DNA from: Paucilactobacillus vaccinostercus DSM 20634 | GTDB taxonomy: Bacteria > Bacillota > Bacilli > Lactobacillales > Lactobacillaceae | Direction of reading: 5' to 3' | Assembly (NCBI RefSeq): GCF_001436295.1 | Contig: NZ_AYYY01000025.1 | Coordinates: 248,001 to 312,000 of the forward strand | DNA length: 64,000 nt | Part shown: piece by piece, positions 35,975-44,481 of the stretch | Layout of the letters: each line of letters begins with the position of its first letter | Numbering within the stretch: position 1 is the first letter of the stretch | Made by a program: the position numbers and the translations under genes | The notes under the pieces: generated by a model | The model's input: the letters and a program-made list of their open reading frames with translations, nothing else | Database searches by the model: none | What the model was told of the DNA's origin: nothing

Positions 35975-36190
35975 TTACTTATCTTTTAACTTTTCCATCA
36001 GCGGTCTGTACTGGTGCATAAACTTCACAATATCAACCTGTTCTTCACTCGATAACTCATTAACGCGTTTAAACACCAAATTACCCTCCGCATCAATTAC
36101 GGGTTCAAATTCTACATTCTCAGGAATTGCAAGCTCATTAGGAATCGTGACGACGATGGCATTGCCAACTTTTCTACTTTTTACAATCAT
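35975..36190 (-). CDS. AbrB/MazE-like antitoxin, unpaired
   Basis: 71 aa. The swapped-hairpin DNA-binding start KSRKVGNAIVVTIPNEL is typical of MazE/AbrB-type antitoxins; the C-terminal half is acidic and helical and would bind a toxin. No toxin ORF follows before the terminator. It is divergent from the mazEF-like pair at 36361, and may be a partner to that toxin or a relic. Confidence 0.75.
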   Translation of the reverse strand: MIVKSRKVGNAIVVTIPNELAIPENVEFEPVIDAEGNLVFKRVNELSSEEQVDIVKFMHQYRPLMEKLKDK

Positions 36191-36325
36191 GACAGTTGCT
36201 CCTTTTGTAGCTATACCTTAACCTATTTTAGCAACTTAAACACGGTTAACTACCTATTAATCGTATTTATCCACTGGCGGTAGTCAAACTTTTCCGATCG
36301 AATTAATTGTCAGGCACTCTCAGTA

Positions 36326-36342
36326 TATACTTGTAAATACAA
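36326..36342 (+). promoter_or_regulatory. Promoter/operator of the mazEF-like pair
   Basis: TATACT (36326-36331) next to the palindrome TTGTAAATACAA (36331-36342) located right before the Shine-Dalgarno; a likely autorepression site. The -35 is weak. Confidence 0.5.
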
Positions 36343-36360
36343 AAGAAAGAAGGAATTTTC

Positions 36361-36639
36361 ATGACTAAGCCATTACCTTCCGAACGGATTTTAGGTGAAT
36401 TTTCAACTCGAAAAACTGGCAATTCTTTGATCCTCACAGTCCCAGTTACAGCCGGCGTTCCTGAAGGTCAAAAATTTATTCTAAAGGCTAAATCTGATGG
36501 TTCACTAGAGTACGTCGTTGCTGATCAAAATCCTTGGACCTCTGGTGAATATGACAACATTGATTTTCGTGCCGAGCTTAATGACGTGGGGAATTTCGGG
36601 AATGAATCACCTGTCGGAAAGGAGAACATTGAATGGTAA
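36361..36639 (+). CDS. MazE-like antitoxin
   Basis: 92 aa. N-terminal EFSTRKTGNSLILTVPVTAGVPEGQKFIL matches the MazE/PemI DNA-binding fold. AAGAAGGAA precedes the ATG. It overlaps the toxin gene by 7 bases, the usual order antitoxin-toxin. Confidence 0.83.
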   Translation: MTKPLPSERILGEFSTRKTGNSLILTVPVTAGVPEGQKFILKAKSDGSLEYVVADQNPWTSGEYDNIDFRAELNDVGNFGNESPVGKENIEW

Positions 36640-36989
36640 CTCCTAAACAAGGAGACCTGATCTTCATCGATGCAGAACCCCATGCTGGGCATGAGGAAGT
36701 CGGTCATCGCCCGCAAAGTGGTCATATTCGCCGCCCGATGGTGGTACTGTCCAACGACGGTTATAATCAAGCAATGGGGATGATTATCGGAATGCCAATT
36801 ACATCCAAAGTTAAGCACGACCACCGCATTTATGTTCCCGTTGACGATCATGCCAGCGGTATTTCAGGGTCCATCATTACATTCCAACTGCCAAATTACG
36901 ATTTTGATGCCCGCCATGGCGAAATTGCTGGTCATGTATCAGCTTCTATGCTTAACGAATTAATTTCACGGGCTAAAACAATTTTTTAA
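36633..36989 (+). CDS. MazF/PemK-like toxin, mRNA interferase
   Basis: 118 aa, PemK fold: PKQGDLIFIDAEPHAGHEEVGHRPQSGHIRRPMVVLSNDGYN, then GMPITSKVK and SGSIITFQLPNYDFDAR. Arg in RRPMVV and Thr in MPITSK are the catalytic-type residues. Such toxins cleave mRNA at short motifs when the antitoxin is lost. The gene is intact. Confidence 0.87.
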   Translation: MVTPKQGDLIFIDAEPHAGHEEVGHRPQSGHIRRPMVVLSNDGYNQAMGMIIGMPITSKVKHDHRIYVPVDDHASGISGSIITFQLPNYDFDARHGEIAGHVSASMLNELISRAKTIF

Positions 36990-37010
36990 TAAACTCGTAT
37001 CACGCCTAAC

Positions 37011-37053
37011 AAAATAGAGGACTAGCAAAGTAAACATGCTGGTCCTCTATTTT
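37011..37053. terminator. Bidirectional terminator
   Basis: AAAATAGAGGACtAGCA (37011-37027) / TGCTgGTCCTCTATTTT (37037-37053); ends mazF and overlaps the last codon of the convergent diguanylate cyclase gene. Confidence 0.85.
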
Positions 37054-38206
37054 AATTTTGTCCGTGCAGCGTAATCGTGTTGCGTCCCCGATGCTTCGAC
37101 GTATACAAAAAGTGATCCGCACGCTTATAAAGGTCTAAATAATTCGCATCATTCGCAGTGACAATATCTTCACCGAGTGAAATTGTGATCTTTACTTGGC
37201 GCTCATCAAACACAAAATTTAACTGGGCGACCTCGGCCTGAATCATTTTGGAAATGGCTTCGTTACGGGCTTCGTCTGGGTTGACCTCGTACATCAGCAT
37301 TGTAAATTCTTCCCCGCCGGTGCGATAAAGTGCGGCCGGATAGTCTAAATTATCAACCAGCTCTTTAATTTTGTGGGCCACCGTCTTCAGTACCTCATTG
37401 CCGGCAACGTGCCCATATGTATCATTGATTTGCTTAAAGTGGTCAAGATCCATCGCATACATGGCATAGATTTTACGCGTCTGTGTAAAATGCTGATAGG
37501 CGTCCTGTAAATCGGTATTAAACACGCCAAACGTTTTACAACCAGTCAGGCCATCAAATTCAGCGCGATGTTTAAATTCCCGAATCCTTTCATTCTGCTT
37601 TCCCAGTAGTCGTGCATATAATATGATGACGCCTTCCAGCACAACTAACGCCAGAATTTGACGGGCCCACGCACCCGCCGTCTGCCCCTTGTAGAGCATT
37701 GATCCCATTGAAAGGCCAAAAAACGAGAAAACAATAAATGTGATCACGTATAGCCATGGGCGCGCCACGATCTGCTTGGCAAACCCATAAATCAGGCATT
37801 CAACCACCATCAGGCCCACAGTTTGCTCCACGGAAATGGGCGACACCGCCGATGTCATCATACCGCTGATCCCCCAAACCATTGTAAAAAGAAGTGTAAT
37901 GACGAGCTGCGGTTTGATCCGTAATCTCAAAATAAGATTAAAGAGTCCGACAATCACCATGTTGAGATAGGTCCAATGAAAGCCCGTCAAATTGCGCGAT
38001 AGCAGATTATTGGCCTGAGCTTCCATATAGGCCAACGCTAAGTACGCAATCCCGAGTGAACAGAGCAAAAAATAACGGTGCCGCTTGATAAATTCGTTTT
38101 CGGATTCCCGCTCAATCCACATGAATAAGGAGACGCAGCCCAACAGCACGACTGCATTCACGATAAGCGATGAAATGTACGATAGTGCAATTACGCCAGT
38201 ACTCAT
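37052..38206 (-). CDS. Membrane diguanylate cyclase (GGDEF)
   Basis: 384 aa. Six to seven membrane helices in the first ~200 residues form a sensor, followed by a GGDEF domain: DGLTGC, MDLDHFKQINDTYGHVAGNEVL, and the active loop GGEEF at 297-301. All catalytic residues are present, so it should make cyclic di-GMP. The inhibitory RxxD site five residues upstream is absent. No EAL domain or cyclic-di-GMP riboswitch is seen in this window. Confidence 0.9.
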   Translation of the reverse strand: MSTGVIALSYISSLIVNAVVLLGCVSLFMWIERESENEFIKRHRYFLLCSLGIAYLALAYMEAQANNLLSRNLTGFHWTYLNMVIVGLFNLILRLRIKPQLVITLLFTMVWGISGMMTSAVSPISVEQTVGLMVVECLIYGFAKQIVARPWLYVITFIVFSFFGLSMGSMLYKGQTAGAWARQILALVVLEGVIILYARLLGKQNERIREFKHRAEFDGLTGCKTFGVFNTDLQDAYQHFTQTRKIYAMYAMDLDHFKQINDTYGHVAGNEVLKTVAHKIKELVDNLDYPAALYRTGGEEFTMLMYEVNPDEARNEAISKMIQAEVAQLNFVFDERQVKITISLGEDIVTANDANYLDLYKRADHFLYTSKHRGRNTITLHGQN

Positions 38207-38442
38207 ATTCCCGATCAGTAGTCTCCTTCTAGTTGGATTAATTTTACCTCATACTTCCGGTTATTTTAACATACATCCGTATTGCCAGATTGACGTATCG
38301 TCTGTTTTCTAAGGTTATTTTCACCTTCCAGATCGGCATGTGGGCTATTTCCAATTAAAGTAAGATTTATACCATTTGGTTGAGTTACCATCTCTAATCC
38401 CAATTAAGAGAATTACTTCGTTACGTTAACTTGCCCGCTTAA

Positions 38443-38477
38443 AAAGCGCTTTCAAAATCGGCCACACGTGCTATAAT
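38443..38477 (+). promoter_or_regulatory. Promoter with cre-like site for the acetyltransferase
   Basis: TTTCAA (38450-38455) - 16 bp - TATAAT (38472-38477). The -35 is covered by AAAGCGCTTTCA (38443-38454), 12 bases of the palindromic CcpA cre consensus, suggesting carbon catabolite repression. Confidence 0.65.
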
Positions 38478-38544
38478 CTAGCCAGCATTCAGTATTTTTT
38501 ATATTACCTATTAAGGGGCGATCTTTACGACGAACAAAGAAAAT

Positions 38545-39144
38545 ATGCATAACCAAACACTTTATGATCCCAGCGATTCCGAGATATCAGAAATACAATT
38601 GGCCTGTCTCGAACGTCTATACGACTACAATCAAACTCGGCCAACGGAACAAAAACGACGGCAACAACTCTTACACGAAATGTTTGCAGAAATTGGCGAA
38701 GGCTGCTACCTCGAACCACCCTTTCACGCAAATTTTGGCGGAAAACACGTTCACTTTGGCGATAACATCTACGGTAATTTCAACCTAACGCTCGTTGACG
38801 ACACTCATATCTATGTCGGTAGTCGGACAATGTTTGGCCCCAACGTCACCATTGCCACAGCTAGTCATCCCATTCTTCCCGAACTACGGGCAAAGGGGTA
38901 TCAATATAATGCACCTGTCCGCATCGGTACCAATTGTTGGATTGGTGCCGGTGTCACAATTTTACCAGGAATCACGATTGGCAATAATGTCGTCATCGGT
39001 GCCGGCAGCATCGTTACCAAAAACCTTCCGGATAATGTCGTTGCTTATGGTAACCCCTGCCAAGTCGCACGGCAGGTCAACCAACATGATCGCGAATATT
39101 ACTTTAAAGAACATAGAATTAATCCCAGCATGCTTGATCAATAA
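38545..39144 (+). CDS. Sugar O-acetyltransferase (Maa/LacA family)
   Basis: 199 aa from the ATG at 38545. Left-handed beta-helix of hexapeptide repeats (GDNIYGNFNLTLVDDTHIYVGSRTMFGPNV, WIGAGVTILPGITIGNNVVIGAGSIVTKN). The catalytic His is in TASHPIL. Relatives acetylate maltose, glucose or galactosides. No Shine-Dalgarno is near this ATG; AAGGGG lies 8 bases before an in-frame ACG at 38527, so the native start may have been six codons upstream and changed. Confidence 0.88.
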   Translation: MHNQTLYDPSDSEISEIQLACLERLYDYNQTRPTEQKRRQQLLHEMFAEIGEGCYLEPPFHANFGGKHVHFGDNIYGNFNLTLVDDTHIYVGSRTMFGPNVTIATASHPILPELRAKGYQYNAPVRIGTNCWIGAGVTILPGITIGNNVVIGAGSIVTKNLPDNVVAYGNPCQVARQVNQHDREYYFKEHRINPSMLDQ

Positions 39145-39552
39145 CCTGTGAGCAGGCAGAAGCTTCAATATTCGGATTATGACACACGACCTATTTTTAA
39201 ATCGACGCAATCGTGAATGCTTTCAGTTTATGTTTCACAATTGTTCGGATCGGCGCATATTTTTAGATTTGTCGTGTGTTGTTTTTGATAAATGAGTAGT
39301 TTACGGTTGTACCAAAAATGAAGGTTCGTGCTGATTTTACGAAATTTATGTAAAGTATGAACGAGCCTTCATTTTTTGATTTCAATTTTAACTATTTTAC
39401 ATAATTACCTAAAGTGTAGTTACTCACTTTAGGTGTCATTTTCTCTGCACATTAATTCTATCTTTCCCATTATTTATTTGACAACTAATATTTTCCCAAA
39501 TCTTATTCTGTTATAATTTAGCTTACAGAAAACTATTGGGGGAACTAGGAAC
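39145..39552 (+). other. Intergenic region with inverted repeats and a doubtful small ORF
   Basis: Holds three structures. At 39179-39295 there is a 38-codon ORF (starts MTHDLFLNRRNRECFQFMFH, no Shine-Dalgarno) bounded by the 9-bp inverted repeat ACACACGAC (39182-39190) / GTCGTGTGT (39269-39277). At 39315-39375 a hairpin AAAATGAAGG(T)TCGT / ACGA(G)CCTTCATTTT with T run is a terminator. At 39407-39434 ACCTAAAGTG/CACTTTAGGT is a perfect inverted repeat without T run, possibly an operator. An extended -10 (TGTTATAAT, 39509-39517) serves the next gene. Confidence 0.5.
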
Positions 39553-40131
39553 ATGAAAAAATGGGTTGGAATCAGTATCACCGCAGCTGCGCTATTGTCA
39601 CTCACACTGGCCGGATGTGGCAGCAGCGATAGCCAAAAATCGGCTAAATCGAGCGACAATAGTTCGACCAGCGCCAAAAAACAATCGCACCACAAAAAGA
39701 CCACTAAGACCTCATCATCGTCAGAATCTTCAAGTAGCCAAAGTAGTCAATCAAGCCAATCAAGTAGTAGTTCGGCCTCTAGCACCTCAAGTGCTTCCAG
39801 CGCCAGTGCCAGCTCGACCGACACCGCGACTCACCCGGGAATCCCTGCCGCGTTAATCGGCACCTACCAGGAAACCGAAAAGAGTGACGCAGCCGGCTTT
39901 GCCTCAACCTACGAATTTACCGCAACTTCGGCCACATACAGTGCTTCGAATATGCCCGCTATCGTCCTTAACGATGTCTCGTATAAAATGGTAGACGGTA
40001 ATTACGTCATTTCTGGAACGGGTGAACCTGCCGGAATGTACAAAGGCGGCCCAGAAACTTGGACGCTCAAACAGGATGGTAACAAAATTTTACGCGTCGG
40101 TTACAGTACAGTCTGGGCCGTTAAGCAATAG
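39553..40131 (+). CDS. Ser-rich lipoprotein of unknown function
   Basis: 192 aa. Signal peptide with lipobox LAGC (Cys22), then a ~75-residue linker almost wholly Ser, Lys, Thr and His, then a folded C-terminal domain of about 100 residues (IPAALIGTYQETEKSDAAGF ... WTLKQDGNKILRVGYSTVWAVKQ) that looks like a small beta-barrel. Anchored to the membrane with the linker crossing the wall. I do not recognise the domain. Confidence 0.82.
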   Translation: MKKWVGISITAAALLSLTLAGCGSSDSQKSAKSSDNSSTSAKKQSHHKKTTKTSSSSESSSSQSSQSSQSSSSSASSTSSASSASASSTDTATHPGIPAALIGTYQETEKSDAAGFASTYEFTATSATYSASNMPAIVLNDVSYKMVDGNYVISGTGEPAGMYKGGPETWTLKQDGNKILRVGYSTVWAVKQ

Positions 40132-40142
40132 CCTTAGCTAGG

Positions 40143-40185
40143 GCAACACCGCTCTTCACAAACTGTGAAGATGGTGTTGCTTTTT
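40143..40185 (+). terminator. Terminator after the lipoprotein gene
   Basis: GCAACACC..TCTTCACA / TGTGAAGA.GGTGTTGC (40143-40180) then five T. Confidence 0.88.
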
Positions 40186-40234
40186 CGTTACCACTAAAAT
40201 TTTTCAGCGTGCTGGTATTAACAGTTCCGCTTTT

Positions 40235-40558
40235 TAGTTGGGTTCCGCAAGGGCAGAAGTCTGCGATTCGAACTCTCGGGCTTCGAGATAGTTCGATCGT
40301 CATCGGCGCACAGCAAAGTGCGCTTAACCAAATAAGACCTGTCAATTCCAAATTCAGGAATCAACAGGTCTGGTACTCTGTTTTTTTAGTTGGGTTCCGC
40401 AGAGCAGACTCCTGCGCTTAACCCGTCTTAGGTAAGTCAAAAAATAATATGCCTAGTGTTACTTTTTACATTTCAGATTAGTTGGGTTCCGCAAGGGCAG
40501 AAGTCTGCGCTTAACCAAATAAGACCTGTCAATTCCAAATTCAGGAATCAACAGGTCT
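40235..40558. repeat. Cluster of hairpin repeats
   Basis: Three copies of a motif beginning TAGTTGGGTTCCGCA: A 40235-40265, B 40387-40424, C 40479-40516. B and C fold as GGGTT..GCA(G) / (C)TGC....AACC(C). A 53-base stretch is exactly repeated at 40319-40371 and 40506-40558; it contains a hairpin AAGACCTGT..ATTCC / GGAAT..ACAGGTCT. In copy A the motif is split by about 53 bases (40266-40318), bounded by TGCG on both sides. No ORF is present. Not a CRISPR: spacing and structure are irregular. Confidence 0.85.
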
Positions 40559-40594
40559 TATTCCGTTAATGCTCAACTTCTAAGCGCCCTTGCT

Positions 40595-41596
40595 TCACAC
40601 CCTATTTTTTCTCGACGCCAACGATGTGCTATGCACTGGCGCGTGTCTATCTGGGTAGAGCTGCTTAGCCACCGAACTGATTGCCGTTGGGGCCTCTCCA
40701 AATGCACTCGCGATCAACTTCACCTTACCGTCAAAGTTGACGCCATCCCCAATCGCATACACACCCGCCACACTCGTTTGCATCGTCGAATCAACCACAA
40801 TATCATGCCGATTTTGTTCTAATTCCAACGACCAACTCGTCAGTGCCTTATTGTCAGACGTAAAGCCGTAGTTGACGATCACATCATCAACATCTAGCTC
40901 CTTTTCGTCATCTGAACGCATTTTCTTCATTGTTAGGTGTAACGAATGGTCCGCATTTTCATCAATCTCTTTTAACAGGTAGGGTAATTCCAGTTGGACG
41001 CTCGACTGCTTGAGCTTCGTCACTTCGTGTTCCAGTCCGCGGAATTTTTCCCGCCGGTGCATCAAATGAACTTCCGCGGCCACGGGTTCCAACATTAAGG
41101 CCATATCAATTGCGGAATCTCCACCACCAGCAATCAGCACCCGTTGATCGCGGAAATCATCACGATGGGTGACTGCATAGAATAACTGGTGGTTTTCAAA
41201 TTGATCAGCATTTTCCACGGCCAGCTTACGCGGTGAAAACGCACCATTGCCCAGCGCAATAATTACGGTCTTAGAATAGGACGTCCGTTGGTTCGTCACC
41301 ACTTTAAAGCCCCCATCCACTTTGACAACGTCCTCGACCGTTTCGCCAAGGTAGTTTTCGATTGGTGCCTGCTTCATCTGCTCTGATAGCTGGTCAATCA
41401 GCTGTTGCCCCGTCACACTGGCAAAGCCCGCAATATCCAAAATTTCCTTTTCGGGATACAGTGCACTGACCTGTCCACCTAATTGGGGGAGACTTTCAAT
41501 TAATTGGGCTTTTAGCTCCCGTAATCCGGCATAAAAAGCCGCAAACATTCCGGCTGGTCCGCCACCAACAATCGTCACATCGTAAAAATCTTGCAT
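40595..41596 (-). CDS. Ferredoxin/flavodoxin-NADP+ reductase (thioredoxin reductase-like type)
   Basis: 333 aa. FAD motif VTIVGGGPAGMFAAFYAG, NADPH motif VLIAGGGDSAIDMALML, and C-terminal AGVYAIGDGVNFDGKVKLIASAFGEAPTA. It lacks the CxxC pair of thioredoxin reductases, as in the B. subtilis YumC group. Could reduce ferredoxin or flavodoxin, for example for Fe-S and nucleotide metabolism. Confidence 0.9.
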   Translation of the reverse strand: MQDFYDVTIVGGGPAGMFAAFYAGLRELKAQLIESLPQLGGQVSALYPEKEILDIAGFASVTGQQLIDQLSEQMKQAPIENYLGETVEDVVKVDGGFKVVTNQRTSYSKTVIIALGNGAFSPRKLAVENADQFENHQLFYAVTHRDDFRDQRVLIAGGGDSAIDMALMLEPVAAEVHLMHRREKFRGLEHEVTKLKQSSVQLELPYLLKEIDENADHSLHLTMKKMRSDDEKELDVDDVIVNYGFTSDNKALTSWSLELEQNRHDIVVDSTMQTSVAGVYAIGDGVNFDGKVKLIASAFGEAPTAISSVAKQLYPDRHAPVHSTSLASRKNRV

Positions 41597-41772
41597 GTCA
41601 ACTCACCTTTCGTTAAACCGTTTTACTTATCTTCTCCAGTTTATTAGGTCTTATTATAACAATTTTCGTAAATCATGCGTCAGTTTTGTTGTTTTGTTTG
41701 TTTTTTTACGGAAAGTTGGTTATCATTAAATATGCAGAAAAGGCTTACATCAACAAATTTGGAGGTAGTTAC

Positions 41773-42732
41773 ATGGCAACAAAAAAGATGATTCTTGATT
41801 TAGATACCGGTGTCGATGACGCCCTCGCCATTGCATACGCACTGGCTGCTCCCGACGTAGATTTGATCGGGATCGTAAGCTCATACGGTAACTGTTTGGT
41901 TGAACAATCTGGCGAAAACAGCCTCAAGCTTTTAGAGTTGTTAGGCGCAACTGATGTTCCTGTTTTCTTGGGTGCCAGTCATTCAAGCACCACCGATCAC
42001 TTTGATGTGATGCAAGTTAGCAAAGATATTCATGGGAACAATGGGATTGGTGAAGTCGCATTACCAAAGGCGAAACGTCCCATCGAAACCCAATCCGGCA
42101 TTGATTTTCTGATCGAAGCTGCTCACAAATATGCAGACAACTTAATTTTCGTGCCGACTGGCCCAATGACCAACTTAGATGCAGCCCTCGCTAAGGACCC
42201 TGCAATCGCAGACTTGATCGGCAACGTCACCTTCATGGGTGGTGCCCTCACCGTTGAAGGGAACGTTACCTCCGACGCCGAAGCCAACATCAACCAAGAT
42301 CCAGAAGCTGCGGATCGCGTGATGCGCAGTCACTTGAAGATTACGATGGTCGGCTTGGACGTTACATTACGGACCCTCCTGACCAAGGCGGAAACTCAAG
42401 TTTGGCGGAATCTCGGCACCGATGCTGGTAAAAACTATGCCGACATCACCGACTTCTACATCGACGCTTACTACAACCTCGACATCGATAAAAACGGATG
42501 TGCCTTGCACGATCCCCTCGCTGTGGGCGTTGCACTGGATCCTTCATTTGTCCAAACCATCGATTTGAACATGAAGGTTACCTATGATGAAAGCAACTAC
42601 GGCCGGACCGTTGGTGATAAGGATCGGCTCAACGACCCAACAACCAACGTCAAGGTGGCGGTGAACGTTGACAAACAACGCTACCTCGATACCTTTATGA
42701 ACTACCTCACTCAATTATTTAAACAACACTAA
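41773..42732 (+). CDS. Inosine-uridine preferring nucleoside hydrolase
   Basis: 319 aa from ATG 41773 with TTGGAGG upstream. The calcium site LDLDTGVDDALAI (DxDxxxDD) is intact; other family motifs are FVPTGPMTNLDAAL and NINQDPEAADRV, and a C-terminal HDPLAVG. Cleaves ribonucleosides to base and ribose for salvage. Single gene with its own terminator. Confidence 0.93.
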   Translation: MATKKMILDLDTGVDDALAIAYALAAPDVDLIGIVSSYGNCLVEQSGENSLKLLELLGATDVPVFLGASHSSTTDHFDVMQVSKDIHGNNGIGEVALPKAKRPIETQSGIDFLIEAAHKYADNLIFVPTGPMTNLDAALAKDPAIADLIGNVTFMGGALTVEGNVTSDAEANINQDPEAADRVMRSHLKITMVGLDVTLRTLLTKAETQVWRNLGTDAGKNYADITDFYIDAYYNLDIDKNGCALHDPLAVGVALDPSFVQTIDLNMKVTYDESNYGRTVGDKDRLNDPTTNVKVAVNVDKQRYLDTFMNYLTQLFKQH

Positions 42733-42738
42733 ATCGGT

Positions 42739-42772
42739 AAGTGACCAGCTACTATGGCGGGTCACTTTTTTA
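42739..42772 (+). terminator. Terminator after nucleoside hydrolase gene
   Basis: AAGTGACC (42739-42746) / GGTCACTT (42760-42767) then T run. Confidence 0.82.
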
Positions 42773-42780
42773 ATTCACAA

Positions 42781-42832
42781 TAAGATCACGGCAACTAAAC
42801 GAGACGTATCGTCTGGCTGCCGTGATCTTATT
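42781..42832. terminator. Long inverted repeat, likely terminator of the permease gene
   Basis: TAAGATCACGGCA at the left and TGCCGTGATCTTA at the right of 42781-42832, with an inner GACG/CGTC helix. T tracts are weak on both strands. Confidence 0.6.
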
Positions 42833-42850
42833 AGTTAGCTAGAATTATTT

Positions 42851-44242
42851 TCATTTATTAACGACCACGCTACGTTGCTCCTCAAGATAGCACCAGCCAC
42901 CAAAAACCAGCGTCCAAATAATCGCACCGACGGCCGGAATCGCATCCCCGCTAATGAAGAAGAGACTCACGAAAATGACCGCGAAGAAGAGAATGGTCGC
43001 CACACTGGTGACGCGATAACCGGGCATCTTGAAACCGGTAGGCAAAAAGTCAGCCGAAGCGCGGTAACGCCGGTGAGCCAGCATCGCCATTGTATAGACA
43101 ATCAAGTACATATCGCTAGAAATAGAAGTCACAATCGTAAAGACTGCTAGCAGGCCGTGTGACAAACTCATGATTGGCGTGATCAACACGAAACCGGCAG
43201 AAATTAAAATGGCCGCCGCTGGAACCCCGTTTCTGGAAATGATGCCAAAATGACGGTGGACCCATGATTTCTCCGACGCTTCCGTGGCGAGCTGGTAAAA
43301 ATGACGACCGGCGGAAAAAATGACGCTATTCAGTGCCGAAGCGGCGGCCGTCAACACGACGAAATTAATGACTGCAGCAGCGGCCGGCAACCCGGCCAAC
43401 TGAAAGACTTGCACAAACGGACTTTGTGACGCTGTCAACGACCGCCACGGAATGATACTCATAATAACAACCAAGGCGCCAATATAAAAAATCAAAATTC
43501 TAAATAGGGTTTCGTTGATGGCCTTTTTCAATACCGTTCGTGGTTCCTTCGTTTCACCGATCGTGATGCTGACAAATTCAATTCCCTGAAAGGCAAAGAA
43601 CACCATCGGAAACGCCGCAACAAAGCTACTAATCCCCTTTGGGAAAAGCGCATAACCACTGGTAATGTTACTAAACGTTGCGGTACCAGTTGGCGTTTTG
43701 AAATGCGTCACCACCATATATATTCCAATGACGATCATCATGATAATGGCAATAATCTTAACCATCGCAAACCAAAACTCGGCTTCACCAAATAGTCGGG
43801 CGGCAACTAAATTAATGGTCGTTAGGACCGCTAAAAAGACGATTTCGATAATCCACGCGGGCACCCCCGGCACCCAATACTGAACATAGGTAGCAACTGC
43901 TGTTAATTCAGCCATTCCGACAAACACTAGTCCGACCCAGTATGTCCAGCCGCTAAACTTGCCTGCCGCTGGACCCAGATAACGACTGATAAACGAGACA
44001 AATGTGTGCTGTGATGGATCTGAATAAAACATTTCACCAATTGCGCGCATCATCAAAAAGAAAAATAGTCCTAATACCGCGTACACAACTAAAATCGACG
44101 GTCCCGTTTTGGTAATCGTGCTTCCGGCGCCTAAAAATAATCCGGTGCCAATTGTGCCACCAATCGCAATCAACTGAACATGGCGATTACTAAGCGCCCG
44201 TTTAGTCCCATCGGGATTAGTTCTAATTCGTTGTTTTTCCAT
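42851..44242 (-). CDS. Amino acid permease (AAT family, CycA-like)
   Basis: 463 aa, 12 membrane helices. Signature IAIGGTIGTGLFLGAGSTITKTGPS at helix 1 and EPRTVLKKAINETLFRILIFYIGAL later. Closest in pattern to D-serine/D-alanine/glycine transporters of the APC superfamily; the actual substrate is not certain. Start preceded by GGGAG. Confidence 0.88.
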   Translation of the reverse strand: MEKQRIRTNPDGTKRALSNRHVQLIAIGGTIGTGLFLGAGSTITKTGPSILVVYAVLGLFFFLMMRAIGEMFYSDPSQHTFVSFISRYLGPAAGKFSGWTYWVGLVFVGMAELTAVATYVQYWVPGVPAWIIEIVFLAVLTTINLVAARLFGEAEFWFAMVKIIAIIMMIVIGIYMVVTHFKTPTGTATFSNITSGYALFPKGISSFVAAFPMVFFAFQGIEFVSITIGETKEPRTVLKKAINETLFRILIFYIGALVVIMSIIPWRSLTASQSPFVQVFQLAGLPAAAAVINFVVLTAAASALNSVIFSAGRHFYQLATEASEKSWVHRHFGIISRNGVPAAAILISAGFVLITPIMSLSHGLLAVFTIVTSISSDMYLIVYTMAMLAHRRYRASADFLPTGFKMPGYRVTSVATILFFAVIFVSLFFISGDAIPAVGAIIWTLVFGGWCYLEEQRSVVVNK

Positions 44243-44407
44243 TCATATCGCTCCCATCATCCTCGTGTGCGACTACTCAACTTGAAGTCAGTATATCGGG
44301 ACCTGCGCTTGAATTCATTATGCAAATTAGCTAAATTTATGGCGCCTTTTTAGGCATTCCAATCAACTAACCACGGTAATGTTAGCTTTCTTTCCGCACC
44401 AAAAAAC

Positions 44408-44442
44408 GCCACTTGATTGGTCAATGACCAGTCAAGTGGCGC
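44408..44442 (-). terminator. Terminator of the L,D-transpeptidase gene
   Basis: Minus-strand stem GCCACTTGACT / AGTCAAGTGGC type (44408-44436) followed by six T. Confidence 0.82.
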
Positions 44443-44481
44443 TGCCTATTTTATTGATAATCGCGGTAGTTCGGCTGCCAG

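Noticed and set aside
40235-40558. Repeat cluster as a CRISPR array
   Set aside because: Only three unequal motif copies, spacing irregular, spacers partly duplicated, no cas genes nearby.
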